Below, in pieces: positions 11,294 to 23,290 of a stretch of DNA of 64,000 bases; positions within the stretch are counted from its first letter, which is position 1; the number at the start of each line of letters is the position of its first letter. Both the position numbers and the translations under genes were made by a program. This DNA is from Gambelia wislizenii. Lineage: Eukaryota > Chordata > Lepidosauria > Squamata > Crotaphytidae. Under the pieces are notes generated by a model. That model was not told the DNA's origin and ran no database searches. It saw only the letters and a program-made list of their open reading frames with translations. The stretch lies in assembly GCA_030847615.1 (NCBI GenBank), contig JAUMIR010000005.1, forward strand, positions 215,620,645 to 215,684,644. Reading direction: 5' to 3'.

Positions 11294-12491
11294 TTAATAG
11301 TGATTACTGTACTCAGACCAAAATGGCAAGCACTGCTTTTAGTCCTGAATCCTTGCTAGTGATGAAATTTCCCAAGTGTATAAATATAAATATCACATAC
11401 TGTCAGATATGTGCACACCAATTTGACTATAGGAGTTACATCACTTGTGGTTAGAATTGCAAGCGATTCCCATGCTTTGAACTGACATAAATAATGCAAC
11501 ATATGAACTGGCGCTAACACCATGTTATAGGACACAGCGGAATTTCCAAATTATTATCAGAAGTTTGCCTTCTAGAGCTGTTGAAGGAAAAGGGATATAA
11601 AGTACCTTCTCATATTGCTGAAAAGACTGCCCTGCAAAATGGCTGAAGTTGTATTTTACCCACATTGAACCAACTGCATTGTCCTCCAATTTTGTTTCCA
11701 AGCATAATTCAAGGTGTGGGCTTCAACTTACAAAGCCTGAGGCTGCTTGGAGCCAGATAATCTGAAAGTCTGCTATCTCCAATGTGAGCCTATTTGAGAT
11801 CTTCAGCAGAAGTCCCGCTGTTTGTCACATCGCCTAAGAGACTAGGCTAGCAAATACAGAAGAGAAGGCTTTCTTTGCAACCACACCTCAGTTCAGAACT
11901 CCCTCACAATACAGGCAGTCAGGCTCTATGTTTTGGTTTTTGAAACTGATGTTAAAATTGTTTTATACCTGTTTTATTTTACATTTGGGAACCTTGTGGG
12001 CTTAAAAAGCAATTAACAAATGCTTCTAATAGATAAAATCATTCATCATCATCATCATCTTAGCCTAATAATGATACCTAGCATTTATATAGCATTTGAA
12101 CACCCTAAAATGTTTCACAGACATTACCCCAAGATTTAAAGCTATTCTGCAGTGCTTGTCAACACTGTTTTTCCCAGTATCAAAGGAACAGTAATTTTAT
12201 TTTTCTATGGCATTGTATAATGTATATTGTACTAATAGAAAGCTCAGTTCTCTGAATGCTAGTCCTTTTATGGCCAAAATGGCACCATCCACATGTAAGG
12301 TGTGTCAGCCGGCTTAGAGGAATCCCTAGGTTTTGCAGAAGGATATTTAAAAAACAATTAGAAATAAACATACTCTAAGGTCATGTGGGAGGAGCTGGTG
12401 GAGAACCCAATCCACATTCAGTTGATACTGAATACTGACTCACTGTTGGGCATGGAGGAAACCCAGTCTTGGGGGCAAAGGTGGAATGAGA
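11294..12491. other. Intron between the two ANKS1B exons, left part
   Basis: It has no coding signal. It contains a short (TCA)n tract near 12043-12060 and otherwise unique-looking AT-rich sequence. Confidence 0.5.
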
Positions 12492-12493
12492 TA

Positions 12494-12719
12494 CAGTTGT
12501 CCCTTCACATTTGCTGGGGTTTGGTTCCAGGACCCCCTGTGGATACCAAAATCCATGAATACTCAAGTCCCATTATATGCAATGGCATAGCAAAATGGTG
12601 TCCCTATAAGATGGCAAAATCAAGGTTTGCTTTTTGGATTATTATTTTTTAAAGAATATTTTCAAGCTGTGAATACATAAATCCGTGATACCAAATCCAT
12701 GGATACGGGGGGACAACTG
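12494..12719. mobile_element. Tigger/MER2-like MITE with TA target duplication
   Basis: The 226-bp element has ends CAGTTGTCCC and GGGGACAACTG, both flanked by TA. The interior GGTTCCAGGACCCCCTGTGG is the same phrase found in mammalian MER2-type pogo MITEs. It is intact and serves as the reference for the split copy at 6493-7329. Confidence 0.88.
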
Positions 12720-12721
12720 TA

Positions 12722-13670
12722 TTTGGGCATGGCTGACAAGATAAATGAGCACTTCACACTAGAACAATTTGTTGCAGGTTCCACAGGTCTCTCCCAAGTT
12801 CTCTTCCATTCTCAAGTACATTTCCCAGTTTTCCATTAAAGCAAAGCAGAGAACACCTCAGTTTGAAGAATTCTCCTTGCTTTTGGTAGGGACTCAGCCT
12901 AACACAACTTTTAAGTTTCACATTTTTATATTTTAGTATTCTTGTAACATTTTACCACCTGCCAGGAAAGAACTGAATTGAAGCAAATCTCTGAAGGCAA
13001 AATACTATGAGCTCAGTGCCACTTTCAGTAACACAGTCTTTCAAGGAACTTTAATCTGATTCTCTCCCCAGAAGCCTTTATGTGTGATATCTCAGACGTA
13101 AGAATGAGAATGTCCATGTAATTTTAAAACATTTAGAAAAAGAGCAGGGGTGGGGAGGTGCTTATGTATAAGACAGAGAGAATCGCTTACAATCTATAAT
13201 ATCCTTCCCCTTCACTATCTCACAGAAGGTAGCAACGAAAATCAAATCTACATTTCTTCAAATTACCATAAAAAGAGATTTCATTTGGAAGAACTGCATA
13301 GAAGTGATTTCCAGTATCATCTTATGTGTGGTGCCTGAGAAATAGATCCCACTGTGCATTAGGCTTTACTTGACAATAACTATGTCTAAGATTGCTGCTT
13401 GAGGTTATAATCCTAAACTCACTTACCTGGAAAGAAATCCCATTGAATTTCTTTGGACTTCTGAGGGTGTATGTGAGGGATTGAATTGTAAGTGAAGAAC
13501 TACAATATATAGTAAAAGGATGACAACATTTTAGAGCAGGATTTTATCGCTGGTGATACTTCTGGTGGTCAGTAAAGACTACATCCTCAGTTTACAATAT
13601 GAGGAAAAGGTCACATGCCAACAAAAACATGGAATTTAGAGTCCTAGCAAATTTATAGAGTTGTATTTGT
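12722..13670. other. ANKS1B intron, unique sequence
   Basis: No element or exon was recognised. A donor-like CTTACCTGG near 13425 (minus-strand GT) has no matching coding frame and was not called. Confidence 0.45.
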
Positions 13671-14200
13671 AGAGCCAGTGTGGTGTAGTGGTTTGAACAT
13701 TAGACTATGGACTTTTTCAGATGGAGGGAAACCCCCCGAGGAGGTCGGGAGAAGAATAAGGCTGTTTCACTTACAGAGCCCCATTTCAGACAATGCAGAC
13801 CTCCTCCGTCCTTCCCCAACCTCCTCCCGACTTTCCCCCGTGCTACTTTTTATTGATGGAGGTTCTCTTTCAATAAAAAGCAATGGTAACAGCACAGGGG
13901 AAGGTCAGGAGGAGGTCGGGAGGAGGACGGGCTGTCTGAAAAGGGGGTCTGTAAGTGAAACAGCCCCGTTCTTCTCTCAACCTCCTCGGGTTTCCCTCCC
14001 CCATCTGAAAAAGTCCTTTGACTCTGGAGACCAGGGTTCAAATCCCCGCTCAGCCATGGAAACCCACTGGGTGACCTTGGGCAAGTCACGTGCCTCAGAG
14101 GAAGGCAAAGGCAACCCCCCTCTGAACAAATCTTGCCAAGAAAACCCCGTGATAGGGTTGCCATAAGCTGGAAAGGACTTGAAGGCACACAACAATAAAT
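13671..14200 (+). mobile_element. Sauria-type tRNA SINE, interrupted
   Basis: The head AGAGCCAGTGTGGTGTAGTG carries a tRNA-like A box, and GGTTCAAATCCCCGC is the B box. The tail phrase ACTTGAAGGCACACAACAA is the BovB-like 3' end used by Sauria SINEs. After ACTATG the SINE is broken by the Harbinger-like foldback at 13709-14016 and resumes at GACTCTGGAGACC, so the SINE is older than the foldback. Confidence 0.88.
13709..14016. mobile_element. Harbinger-like foldback MITE inside the SINE
   Basis: The 308-bp element begins GGACTTTTTCAGATGG and ends CCATCTGAAAAAGTCC. Almost the whole length is self-complementary around an AATAAAAAG centre. The 3-bp flanks are TAT and TTT (one base differs). The same ends occur in five other copies here (33935, 54680, 56297, 58990, 62876). 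The 162-aa open frame across it is a product of the palindrome and GC content. Confidence 0.8.
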
Positions 14201-14590
14201 TTGCAGAAAAACCAGGTTGACACCCCAGTTCAGTAATACACTTAAAGAAGGCTCATCAGGAGACATACATGTATCATATACTCTCTGTTGCTATGTTTCC
14301 CGATTCCACCCCCCAAAACTGACCTTATAAGGAGAGCAGCCCCACCCCCAACACAGCCTTTTCTGTGTTGTCAAAGAGTGGGGCCATGAGCTGGGACATG
14401 TCCAGCTATTTTCCTGAGCTAGGTGCACTGCAGCAGGCATCTGCAGAGACCTCTGGGGCTCCCTGGGATGTCCTGCAGATGATGACTTTACATGCTTCCC
14501 ACTACAGGAAAACAGCTGGACACATCCCTGCCCATCCCTCCACTCTCTGACAACATAGAAATGGCCATGTTGGATGTGTGTGTGTGCACT

Positions 14591-15279
14591 CAGGGCCATC
14601 TTAACAGCATTATAGGCCCACGGGCAAAGCAGTGCACTGGGCCCTACTTATACAACCACTCACATGAATAAAAATGTAAAGTATTGATAAAATAAACTTT
14701 TATTTATTGATACCTCCAACAAAATCAGTGTTTTGACCCTCTCCCCAGTGTACAGCTTCATTAGGAGCAAAGTCCCTTCGAGTCCAGACTTCAGAATCCC
14801 TGATGTGTAAAACAGCATAGATAAGAACGAAAAAGAAGAAAGGAAAGGCCTTCTAATGTGGGAAAGGAGGGCGAAAGCAAAAGCAATATCTTGGAGGGGA
14901 GGGGTGTCTCCCTAGTGAGCAAACGTCTCTGCCTTGGGCCAATGGGAACAGTGGGAAGGGGAAGAGAGGCAGGGCGTGGGTGAGCAGCCTTTGCCTCTGG
15001 GAGAGGGAGAGAGTACAGACTGGAGGGCTGGAAGGAGGCACCCTCTTGGTGGGGCTGTTGGAGAGTGTGTGTGTGAGAGAGAGAAAGGGAAGAGTTGCTT
15101 GGTGGCTCATGGCTGCAGCCGCTCCAGGCAGAGCCAAGGAGGTGGGTTGAGCCCCCCTTTCTCAGCCACCACTTGGCTTTTCTGCCTCTTCTGGTCTGTG
15201 CATAGATTAGCATGGGGCCTCTATGCTCATGGAGTCCCCGGGCAACTGCTCAGAGTGCCCATGTGTTAAGATGGCACTA
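14591..15279. mobile_element. hAT-like non-autonomous element
   Basis: The left end CAGGGCCATCTTAACA and right end TGTTAAGATGGCACTA form diverged inverted repeats. The arms also pair over GGGCCC-rich text. The interior carries a GTGTGTGTGAGAGAGAG tract like the one in the composite elements at 45026 and 50022, so they may share an ancestor. The flanking duplication is ambiguous because the left flank is a GT repeat. Confidence 0.65.
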
Positions 15280-15614
15280 AGTGTGCTTACAAGGTGATGG
15301 GGGGAGATTGGTTTGTTGTGTGTTTAAAACAGAATTTCAACTTACGACATCATAATTCAGCAACAGGGATGCCACCCAAACTGTATTAAATACACAACCA
15401 AGGATACATGTTGATGCTGTTGATCATACTTTTTTTCAAGAGGAAAAACCTTCCCTGAAACATCCTTAGATAAGAAATAAAGGAAAGAGATATACATTTA
15501 TCTGTGTAAGAAATTATTAAATAATGATTCTTTGCACTTGCAGATTTTAACAGGTCTCCTAAAATACATGCTTGAAACTTTACAAGACATCTGGGCACAT
15601 TTGCTGAAACCTAC

Positions 15615-15722
15615 CCTGAGGGTTATAGATCGCGGTGGTTTCTGAGGAGGATCCTCGTGAAGCCTGTCTCCCAGTGAGGCCAAAATGCGTTTTCGATGGC
15701 CAAGAAAGCTGATTTTTAATAC
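15615..15722 (-). CDS. ANKS1B: ANKS1B exon: C-terminal helix of the second SAM domain
   Basis: This 108-nt exon (36 codons, phase 0 to phase 0) encodes [20 protein letters not shown] followed by a proline-rich stretch ending KPPRSITLR. The GHRKRIL motif is typical of the last helix of a SAM domain, and the following [15 protein letters not shown] matches ANKS1B. The acceptor is a pyrimidine-rich tract ending TTTTTCAG; the donor is AGG followed by GTAGGT. SAM2 is a protein-interaction module, and the basic HRKR patch has been described as part of a nuclear localisation signal in AIDA-1; that role is family knowledge, not seen here. The exon lies 4.3 kb upstream, in gene orientation, of 11090-11269, and the two join in frame. 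The expected preceding exon, ending WEVELIN, was looked for at higher coordinates and not found. A retrocopy is excluded because both exons are flanked by introns. Confidence 0.94.
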
Positions 15723-16367
15723 CTGAAAAACAAAGACAAGCTGATGTACAAACAAATCTTTAAAAAAATAAGCAAGGACTGCAGAACCTGTCACAAAAAT
15801 GCATCTCTACAATTATTAATTGGAATATTATCCATCATTTTGAAGGCAGAGGAGTAGAAAGGCATATAATAATACTGAGAGGATTTGCTTGTCAGAAAGA
15901 AGGAAGGAAAGAATACCAGAAGGAATCTCAAGTAGTGAAATACAGACAAAAGGCAAGCAGGTAGAGATGTGCAGTGTCAGAAGGGCAAAGGAGTAAGGAG
16001 GAGAGAGCTGTCAACAGGCAAAGTCAGAAGAATACAAAACAAACTCCAGAAAGGAAAAGAAAGTTAAGAAATGACGTAAAGAAGAAAAAGGCCATCTGCT
16101 TCTTGTTTGTCATTTTAGGAATGGGAAGGCAAGAAACATTCCATACAAAGTATATTCCTTTTGATATGCAACTATTTGCTGCAGTAGCCTACAACCTTAC
16201 AAACTAAAATTTGTAGGAAAGCAAGCAGCATTGGCTTCACTGAGTCAATATGGATTCATTACAGATGGTGGGGTCAGGTGGGTATTTCATGTGCATCAAT
16301 TTTGCCTGAAAAACTTTTGGGGCAGAAACATGCTCTGGAAGTATCAGCAATGTACCTACAACACTTT
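15723..16367. other. ANKS1B intron upstream of the SAM2 exon
   Basis: It begins with the pyrimidine tract of the acceptor on the minus strand. An A/G-rich section (15840-16110) has no coding signal. The last bases (16349-16367) are the left copy of the L1 target duplication. Confidence 0.5.
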
Positions 16368-17049
16368 TTTACTTTAATTTTTATTGATTAAAAAAAACAG
16401 CTTGGATATTACATTCTCTTCATCTCATGATATATATTTACATGATCTGTTCTTAAGGCTTCCTTTAGTGTTCCCTTAGACTAGGTTTTCTGCTTCATAA
16501 CAAAATACACAACTGTCTTCAGTTTTAACATAACAAAAAAGAAACAAGTATGATAAACCGATATATATATATATATATATTTACTTAATATTTTTCTATT
16601 CTCTTATCATTTACAGTCTCATTCCATATCCATGACTATTCTCCATATCTAACACTATTCCCATCATGAAGACCAACATGTATTAATTCATCATTTTACA
16701 GCCTTATCATCATAAATCAATAACATATCACAAGTTCGTATAAGTATGTATTCCCTCTGTATCTTCCCAGTATTTTATTAATGTTGACCAATATTTTTGC
16801 ATCATGCTACAGGGTTTATTTCTTAATCTATTTGTTAGTTCATCTAGTTCTAGCATATTAGTTAGTTTCATTTTCCATTCCTCAACAGTTGGTGCATCCC
16901 TCAATTTCCACTTTTTTGCTACTGTCAACCTCGCTGCAGTTGTCATGTACAATATTATTTTCCAGTACTGATTTTCTTCTTTCTTGTTTAAACCCTTTAT
17001 CATATTTAAAAGGTATAATTCTGGAATGAATTCCAGATTTACCTGTAGA
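16368..17049 (-). mobile_element. 5'-truncated L1 LINE with 19-bp TSD
   Basis: The duplication AATGTACCTACAACACTTT flanks the copy (16349-16367 and 17050-17068). The insert ends, on the minus strand, in an A-rich tail. The frame from about 17040 to 16728 reads YMTTAARLTVAKKWK, PTVEEWKMKLTNMLE and LDELTNRLRNK, the conserved C-terminal region of L1 ORF2. It has no promoter or ORF1 and is a typical dead-on-arrival copy. A (TA)n run lies at 16561-16580. Confidence 0.93.
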
Positions 17050-17069
17050 AATGTACCTACAACACTTTC

Positions 17070-18080
17070 AGATCCACGGCTGAGAAATGAAAGGCAGACT
17101 CTGGCCTGCTCCCAGTTCCAAAAGAGAGTTGCAGATGGATATGTAGGGGGCATGGTAGTCCAAATATTGGTTACATATTTAGTTTGGATTTATTGTCAAT
17201 GCTCATTTACCATAAGTGTTATTATCCAGAAGAGTAAACACTTTGAATTATGAAAGTATATAATTCCACAGCCTCTCCACTGATGCCCCCTTTTTGTGGG
17301 AGAGAGGCTTCCACAGATAAAACATTTAACACTCACATACCTAGGCCCAGCAAGGCAACCAATGTGTTAGTACTGTCAATTTTTTAATGCTTATGAATAA
17401 AAAGAATATTGCAGAAGTTTTCTGATAAATCATCTAGATAAATCACTCCATTATTACAGAATGAAAATGATTCTCACAGGCTAAATTTCATTATAATACA
17501 TCAGGAAGGCAATTTCACTTACAATTTTCACAGACAATGATGCCACACACTAAAAGAAATATTCCAATTTTCTCTGCTTTCCTTTGAAAGTTGGTGACTT
17601 TTTATTAAAAAAATGGTATATGTGCAATTTATCAATTTGTAGACCGATGTAGATATAATTAAACCACTTTATTGATCAAATTACAAAAGCAAATCCCAGT
17701 AGATAGTATTATAAGCTGATACAATGCAATGACTGTATTCTGTTGAAAGTTCCTTATAGCTGACAGATGTGTGTAGGGCGTGTATGTGTCTTGAGCACAT
17801 GGTAGCCTGACAAGTCTGTCTGATGATGGCTGATACTGAAAGGCACACATTGTTCCAGATAAGAATGGCATTACATTTACACTGTATTTTTTCTGTCTAA
17901 ATTTTTTTCTAATTGTATACAAAATGAAGGTGCAATTTAACGCAGTGAAATGTGAAACTTGTAAGTGCATTGTTAAATGGGCTAGTTTTCAAGAAGTAGC
18001 CATGTTAGTCTCTTGCAGCATAAAAAGGAGGAAGGAAGGAAGAGGGAGGAAAAAAAGGAACGGGGGAGCACCCTTAAAAC
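17070..18080. other. Intronic sequence with two short repeat relics
   Basis: Positions 17282-17310 (GATGCCCCC, then GTGGGAGAGAGGCTT) match the 5' start of the non-LTR element at 6642. From about 17985 the phrase AGTAGCCATGTTAGTCTCTT begins a widespread amniote repeat, also seen near 36503, that is split at 18084. The rest is unclassified. Confidence 0.5.
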
Positions 18081-18083
18081 TAA

Positions 18084-18381
18084 GAGCCTTACGGCACTCC
18101 GAGGAAAAGCAGCAAAGCAGCAAGAACATTCCGTCTTTCCTGCTGCCTTTCTGCATGACATCGATGTCCTTCTGACATCCTTTCATTCTGGTCCTGTCGG
18201 GGACCGAGCTAAAACTGTATCTTTTTGCAAATGTTTTTTTTCTGGTCAGCAAAAAGGCATGGTTTTACTCAGTTCCTTACAGGACCAGAATGAAAAGACA
18301 ACAACAACGTGTGGGAAGGCAGCAGGAAAGATGGAACATTACTGCTGTTTTGCCACTTTCCCTCAAAGTGTGGTAAGGCTC
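18084..18381. mobile_element. Harbinger-like MITE, TAA target duplication
   Basis: The terminal inverted repeats of about 60 bp start GAGCCTTACGGCACTCCGAG and end with a diverged complement finishing GTAAGGCTC. TAA flanks both sides (18081-18083 and 18382-18384). It splits an older interspersed repeat whose continuation (GCATGAGCTTTTGTGGATA) resumes near 18401. It differs from the GGACTTTWTCAG family. Confidence 0.8.
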
Positions 18382-18384
18382 TAA

Positions 18385-19292
18385 ATGGTTTTTATTTTTG
18401 CATGAGCTTTTGTGGATATAAACCCACTTCTTTGGATGCAGTATCAATTGGTATTAAGACAGTTCAAGCAGTATTACGGCCTCAGATATAAAGCAAATTT
18501 ATATAGTTGTGTGTCCTGCACCAGAAAATAAATATGTGCGCAGACAGTGGGATGTTTGAGGTAGTGGGACATCCATTCCTACCACCCCTGCAGCTATAGA
18601 TATGATGCAAGGCAAACTCTGCAGAAGGTACCATCTCTTTTCATCATAAGCAGCTCTACTATCTGAAAAACGATTCAGACACAAAAACTCCAGGTAAAGC
18701 AATATATGTAAATGCTCCCCTGCTGTGTCACAGACCCTTCTGAACAGAGGTCTTGGTGATAATTTAACACCAGAAAGGTGCATGTACAGGCCTAACCCAC
18801 TTTTTGACAACTTGTTTTTTCAACATTCTGCTATTTAGACAGATTTAAATTATAGCCATGTACCACACTTTTGACTCCTGGTCCGCTCTTTCGACTAAAC
18901 ACTGTTTTCCTCTCTCTCTCTCTCAGTCGACTTAGGATGCTGTTTTGTTCCTCCCTGTCTATTGAGTATCCTGTTTTTTTCCAGCCAACTTGCCACCATC
19001 TAGAGTCCAGTCTTACATTTGCAAGTTAAAAAATACCCGGGTTCCACTTTTCAATTAATTCCACTTTCTGACAGTGCTGCAGTCCCTAAACTGCAGGGAA
19101 AGGTATTTGTGAGTAGCTAATATTGAAAACCTGACAGGTTGCTGAGTAGCCAGTTTTCACACCCTCACCAACCCAAAGAGGTTTCCCACCTCTGCTGAAG
19201 ATACATGAAGGCCATACTCTGGGAATACCATTCCCATCCAAATTTGTGAATAAACACCAAACCAGTTTTTGTAATCATTAATTTAGCCTAAG
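18385..19292. other. Unclassified intronic sequence
   Basis: It contains the end of the split amniote repeat (to about 18440) and a (TC)n run near 18908-18926. No exon was recognised. Confidence 0.45.
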
Positions 19293-19295
19293 TTA

Positions 19296-19918
19296 GGAGA
19301 TTTTCACACGGGGCCAACATGTCCCGTTACTGCCCCGCCACCTCCTCTCCTGTTCCTGCCACGGAATAACATAAATCTTTTACACACTTACCTTAATTCT
19401 GCAGCAGGAATGGGCTCCCCCTCCCCTTGCTGGCTGGTTGTAAATGCAGCCGTCGTAAGGCTGCTTTTACGACCGGCCACCTGAAGCATTATCATGTTAT
19501 CACGTGATAATGGCCGGATAGTAAATTTAAAAAATAAAACTTCCCCAAATATAAAATCAGTTCACCAAGCACAAAAACACACTTTAAATCACATAATCAA
19601 AAACAGGGAGGGTAAAATAAAGGGTGCCACTTACCTGGCTGTCCAGATCGTACGAGGAAGTGCTTGGAATGGACCTCCCCTCCTCAGCTGTCATTTCGGA
19701 ACAGGAACAGGGCTCCTGTTCGCACACCCGTGATTGTATGATAGCAATGGAACGGGAGGTCTATTCATGATGAAAACTCAGGATTACATTGTTCTGGAAC
19801 AGTCACGGGAGTAGGATGGATGCAGGACAGAACGGGGTCAACGTCGTCCGAAAGGGAAAACCTTTCCCGACCCTGTTCTGTTCCTGCCACGGGATATATA
19901 ACCCGTGTGAAAATCTCC
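19296..19918. mobile_element. Harbinger-like element, 17-bp TIR, TTA duplication
   Basis: The perfect inverted termini GGAGATTTTCACACGGG and CCCGTGTGAAAATCTCC bound a 623-bp element, flanked by TTA at 19293-19295 and 19919-19921. Subterminal CCTGTTCCTGCCACGG phrases are repeated near both ends. No transposase frame exists, so it is non-autonomous. Confidence 0.85.
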
Positions 19919-19921
19919 TTA

Positions 19922-21514
19922 GAGATTGAATTCTAAGTTATTTCTGAAATTCTAGTGACTTGTATGTTCCTAAACAGCACCACCACCCCTCATTCCTCCT
20001 TTTGAGGCCAACACGCTTTCACTGCCACATCAACCAACTGGCAACTCATACTCTTGCATGTACTGCAGTGAAAACATAATCAAAAAGCCTACACTGAATA
20101 TTTAAAAAAGAATACCCCTCAACGTTATGTGTTCTGGAATCATTTACATCACACAGACACTACAAAACAGTAGTGTGAACACATCACCCACTCTGCTCTA
20201 GACACACATCAATGGCAGACAGTGATGCTAGAAAAGTACTGTACTGACTGATAATGGTGAGTCAGTCCTTAGCCTACACTTCCTAACCCCAATAGGGTTT
20301 AGTAAATGGCATGCAATGCAGCAGAGATGCCATAATCCACACACATTCACCATCCCTGATAAGGCAATTCCATTTTCTGCATATTATCATAACACTCTTT
20401 CAGCCTCAGAGGAAGGCAATGACAAGTCCCCTCTGAACTAACCTTGCCAAGAAAACCCCGTGATAGGGTCAGGTCGCTTTAGGGTCACCATAAATCAGAA
20501 ATGACTTGAAGGCATACGACAACAAACAGATCATTTTTAAAAATGGAAAAATGAAATAAAATTACCAGGATGTTTGGTTCTAATTATAAGCAAAGGAAGA
20601 CAGAAATACATTATGTATTTTTACTCAGAAATTTGGTTTCAGGCTTTACAGGATAATTAAACTCATATTGAGTGCTGTAGTACACAGACCCCTCCAATTG
20701 ATTGTGGCAAGATAGAGTCACCATCAAGATACATTAATATATTAATATATAGCAGTTTACTGCTACTTTCCCCAATCCCAACAGTACGTATAATAGCACT
20801 GGGAACATACTATACAACCTTGGCATTTGAAATATTTATAGTCATACAGAACTATATAAAACACCGGCACACTGGATTCAGGTCACAACAATGTTTGACA
20901 GAATGGGAGCCCGCAGCAATAGTAGAGTTCATTCCTTGATGAAGAAAAAAAAAAAAGAGGTAAAAGACAAAAATTACAGCTATACTTTCTGGCATATACA
21001 TTTATTTTCCTAAATCTATATTTTAGCTATAAATATTTGCCTTTGGCTGAAACCTGGCATCCATTACACATCATAATCACTTTCATTATGTTGAAAAATA
21101 AATATGGCTGAACCCTTTGAATTTAAAAAGTGAAAGCATGTATGTATGGAAAGCTGATGAATGAATACTAAGGTTACAATTTTATACACACTTTCCAACC
21201 CCGTTGAACTCAGTGGGACTTATGAATAGATTTTGTTAAGCTTGTGCTATGAGTCTCAAAGAAACTCATAGCTAGAAGATACCAGAAACAATTCAAAATG
21301 AACTTCTTCATCTAGTATTCCTTATTTAGAGTTAGGGTTTGGAAAGGGAGTGTACCATGCTCAACCACAGTGAATGTGACTGTTCTCTGTTGAAAATAAC
21401 TGCTTGTAAGAGCCTAGGTAGCACATGGTTTCTGTCTTACTATATCTAATCCTTCTGTATCTCTTTTAGTGGAACAGAATGGAGATCAAAAGGGAAATTA
21501 ACAAGTAATAGACG
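19922..21514. other. Intronic sequence containing a 3' Sauria SINE piece
   Basis: Positions 20400-20527 (plus strand) are the 3' half of a Sauria SINE: AGCCTCAGAGGAAGGCAATG through ATGACTTGAAGGCATACGAC. The rest is AT-rich and unclassified. A CCGTTGAACTCAGTGGGACT phrase near 21199 is a recurrent reptile repeat relic. Confidence 0.6.
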
Positions 21515-21877
21515 TGTCATGTCACTGGTGTCTTAGAACTTGGGTTATGTAGTTATGTTAGCATTAGTAGGCCCCTCTTGGCATTTGTACCAGTGACCTG
21601 ACATGAGTGGAGCATGATGGGAGGTGGGTTGGTATGTGCTGGTGGAAAACTACCTCATGGTTGTTCCTCTGTGAAAATGTAAGGAAGCTTGCATGGCATT
21701 GATAACAGCAATTAACCAGGTGCTGCTTGTATAAATCAAACTTATAATTTGTGTTAGCAGAGGGCCCTTTGGTGACAAGGCCTCTGAACTGTCTTTGCAG
21801 TGTTACTGTTCACATCCAAGTCCTGACAATAAAGCTAAAACCAATGAGCTTGTTGTGCGTGTGAGTGGGTGCTGACA
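21515..21877 (+). mobile_element. Solo LTR of a retrovirus-like element
   Basis: The 363-bp segment starts TGTCATGTC and ends GCTGACA, giving the TGTCA/TGACA inverted termini of LTRs. The 5-bp flanks AGACG and AGATG are a one-mismatch target duplication. A TATAAAT box (21730-21736) precedes an AATAAA signal (21828-21833) by about 100 bp, the expected promoter-to-polyadenylation spacing. No internal genes are present, so it is a solo LTR left by recombination. Confidence 0.8.
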
Positions 21878-21882
21878 AGATG

Positions 21883-23290
21883 CAAGTAAGAAGATCTGAG
21901 ATGATGAAGATGAGTGGAATAGTTTTCAATATGACCCCACCCCCACAATCAAATTTGATTGCCAACTATTTGAATGGGACAACATGCACACAGCACTGGC
22001 TCCTGAATGCAACTTTTTATTTTGGACCATCAGCCTAGCTCTACCTGGTGGCTAAAACAGCTAAATAGATTTGTCTGGAATACAAGAAGCTGCTCCCCGC
22101 AATTCCTGTCAAAATATCATGGTGTGTCTTAGGGAGAAAAACACAGCAGCAGCTCTGAATTTGTTCTTCAGTTTCAGCTAGCTTTGAGTGCCTTCTCTAT
22201 AGTCTTGGGAAGGCAAAATATCTTGTGGTATGCATACTGTCCCAACATTTCACAGATGAAAATCAGGACACATGTGGCCAAGCAACATCACAGTATGGTC
22301 AAGATGGAAAAAGTTGTTAATAAGGAAGAACACACAAGTTTTGCGCCAAGCACTATACTTGGATTCCCACCATTTCACAGATCCTTAGTCTCTCTCCAGT
22401 CTTGCCTCTCTCTCCAGCCTCGCAAATAAAGTACATACTACATTACTTGTGTTGTGTACTGTGTTGTGTAGTTTGAATCCGTGGTGGGTTGAATCCATCT
22501 ATCCAGAGCCTGTGGATAGGCAGGGCCAGTTGTAGTTTGCTTTTTCCTGAGCCTACTGGGAAGGCCAAGATTCTGCCCCCTCCCCTCCTCTCTCCCCTTC
22601 TGAGCTAACTGAGTGCAGACTACTTTTGCACTTTGAACTCAGTTTGCAGCAATTCAAATAAGTTCAGGAAAAAAGAGGAAATGGGAAGAGAAGGACATTT
22701 CAAAAGCAGGCAAAAAAAAAAAAAAAAGGACAACAAAGGATTAATCAGGACTGTCCATGCCAAATCAAGACAGTTAGAGGGTATGGGTTTGTGATATCGC
22801 TTTCAAACTGGAAGTCTGCAACCAAAAATTTTCAAATAATTGTTTCCTTGTAAAAAGACTGTAAATGCTCTTCAGTGCTCTTCAATGTCCTGGATCTTCT
22901 GGAGCCTGCTGCAAGGGATCGAATGGTCCCTTTCACTCACTCAATTTCATCCAGCCCTTCCATGTCCAACTGCTTTTTATTTTGGGAACATAAGAACATT
23001 GGGTTGACCCAGCTTCCACTACCAGTAAGTGAAACTTTCAAGTTAGGGTGTAAACCTTGTATTTTGATTATTGATGGGTGGCAGAGAACAACATTCTACA
23101 GTCTTCCCTTTAAATTCACAACTTTGAATTTTGCGGTTTTGAGTATTTGTGGTTTGTCCTCCTTCTCCTCCCCTAGCCAGGGACTGCAGCAACCCTGCAG
23201 GGACCCTAGCCAGGGACTGCAGGGAAGCAAGGGAACTCCAGCCACCTCAGGGGCCTGGCTCCATTTGGAGTTTTTGCCCCCAAATCCTGT
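21883..23290. other. Unclassified sequence leading into the 85-bp satellite
   Basis: No exon or full repeat was identified. An A-run occurs near 22711. Near 23174-23225 a CTAGCCAGGGACTGCAG phrase is duplicated directly before the satellite. Confidence 0.45.

Noticed and set aside
13678..14166. 162-codon plus-strand open frame
   Set aside because: It runs through a SINE and a foldback inserted in it; neither is protein coding.
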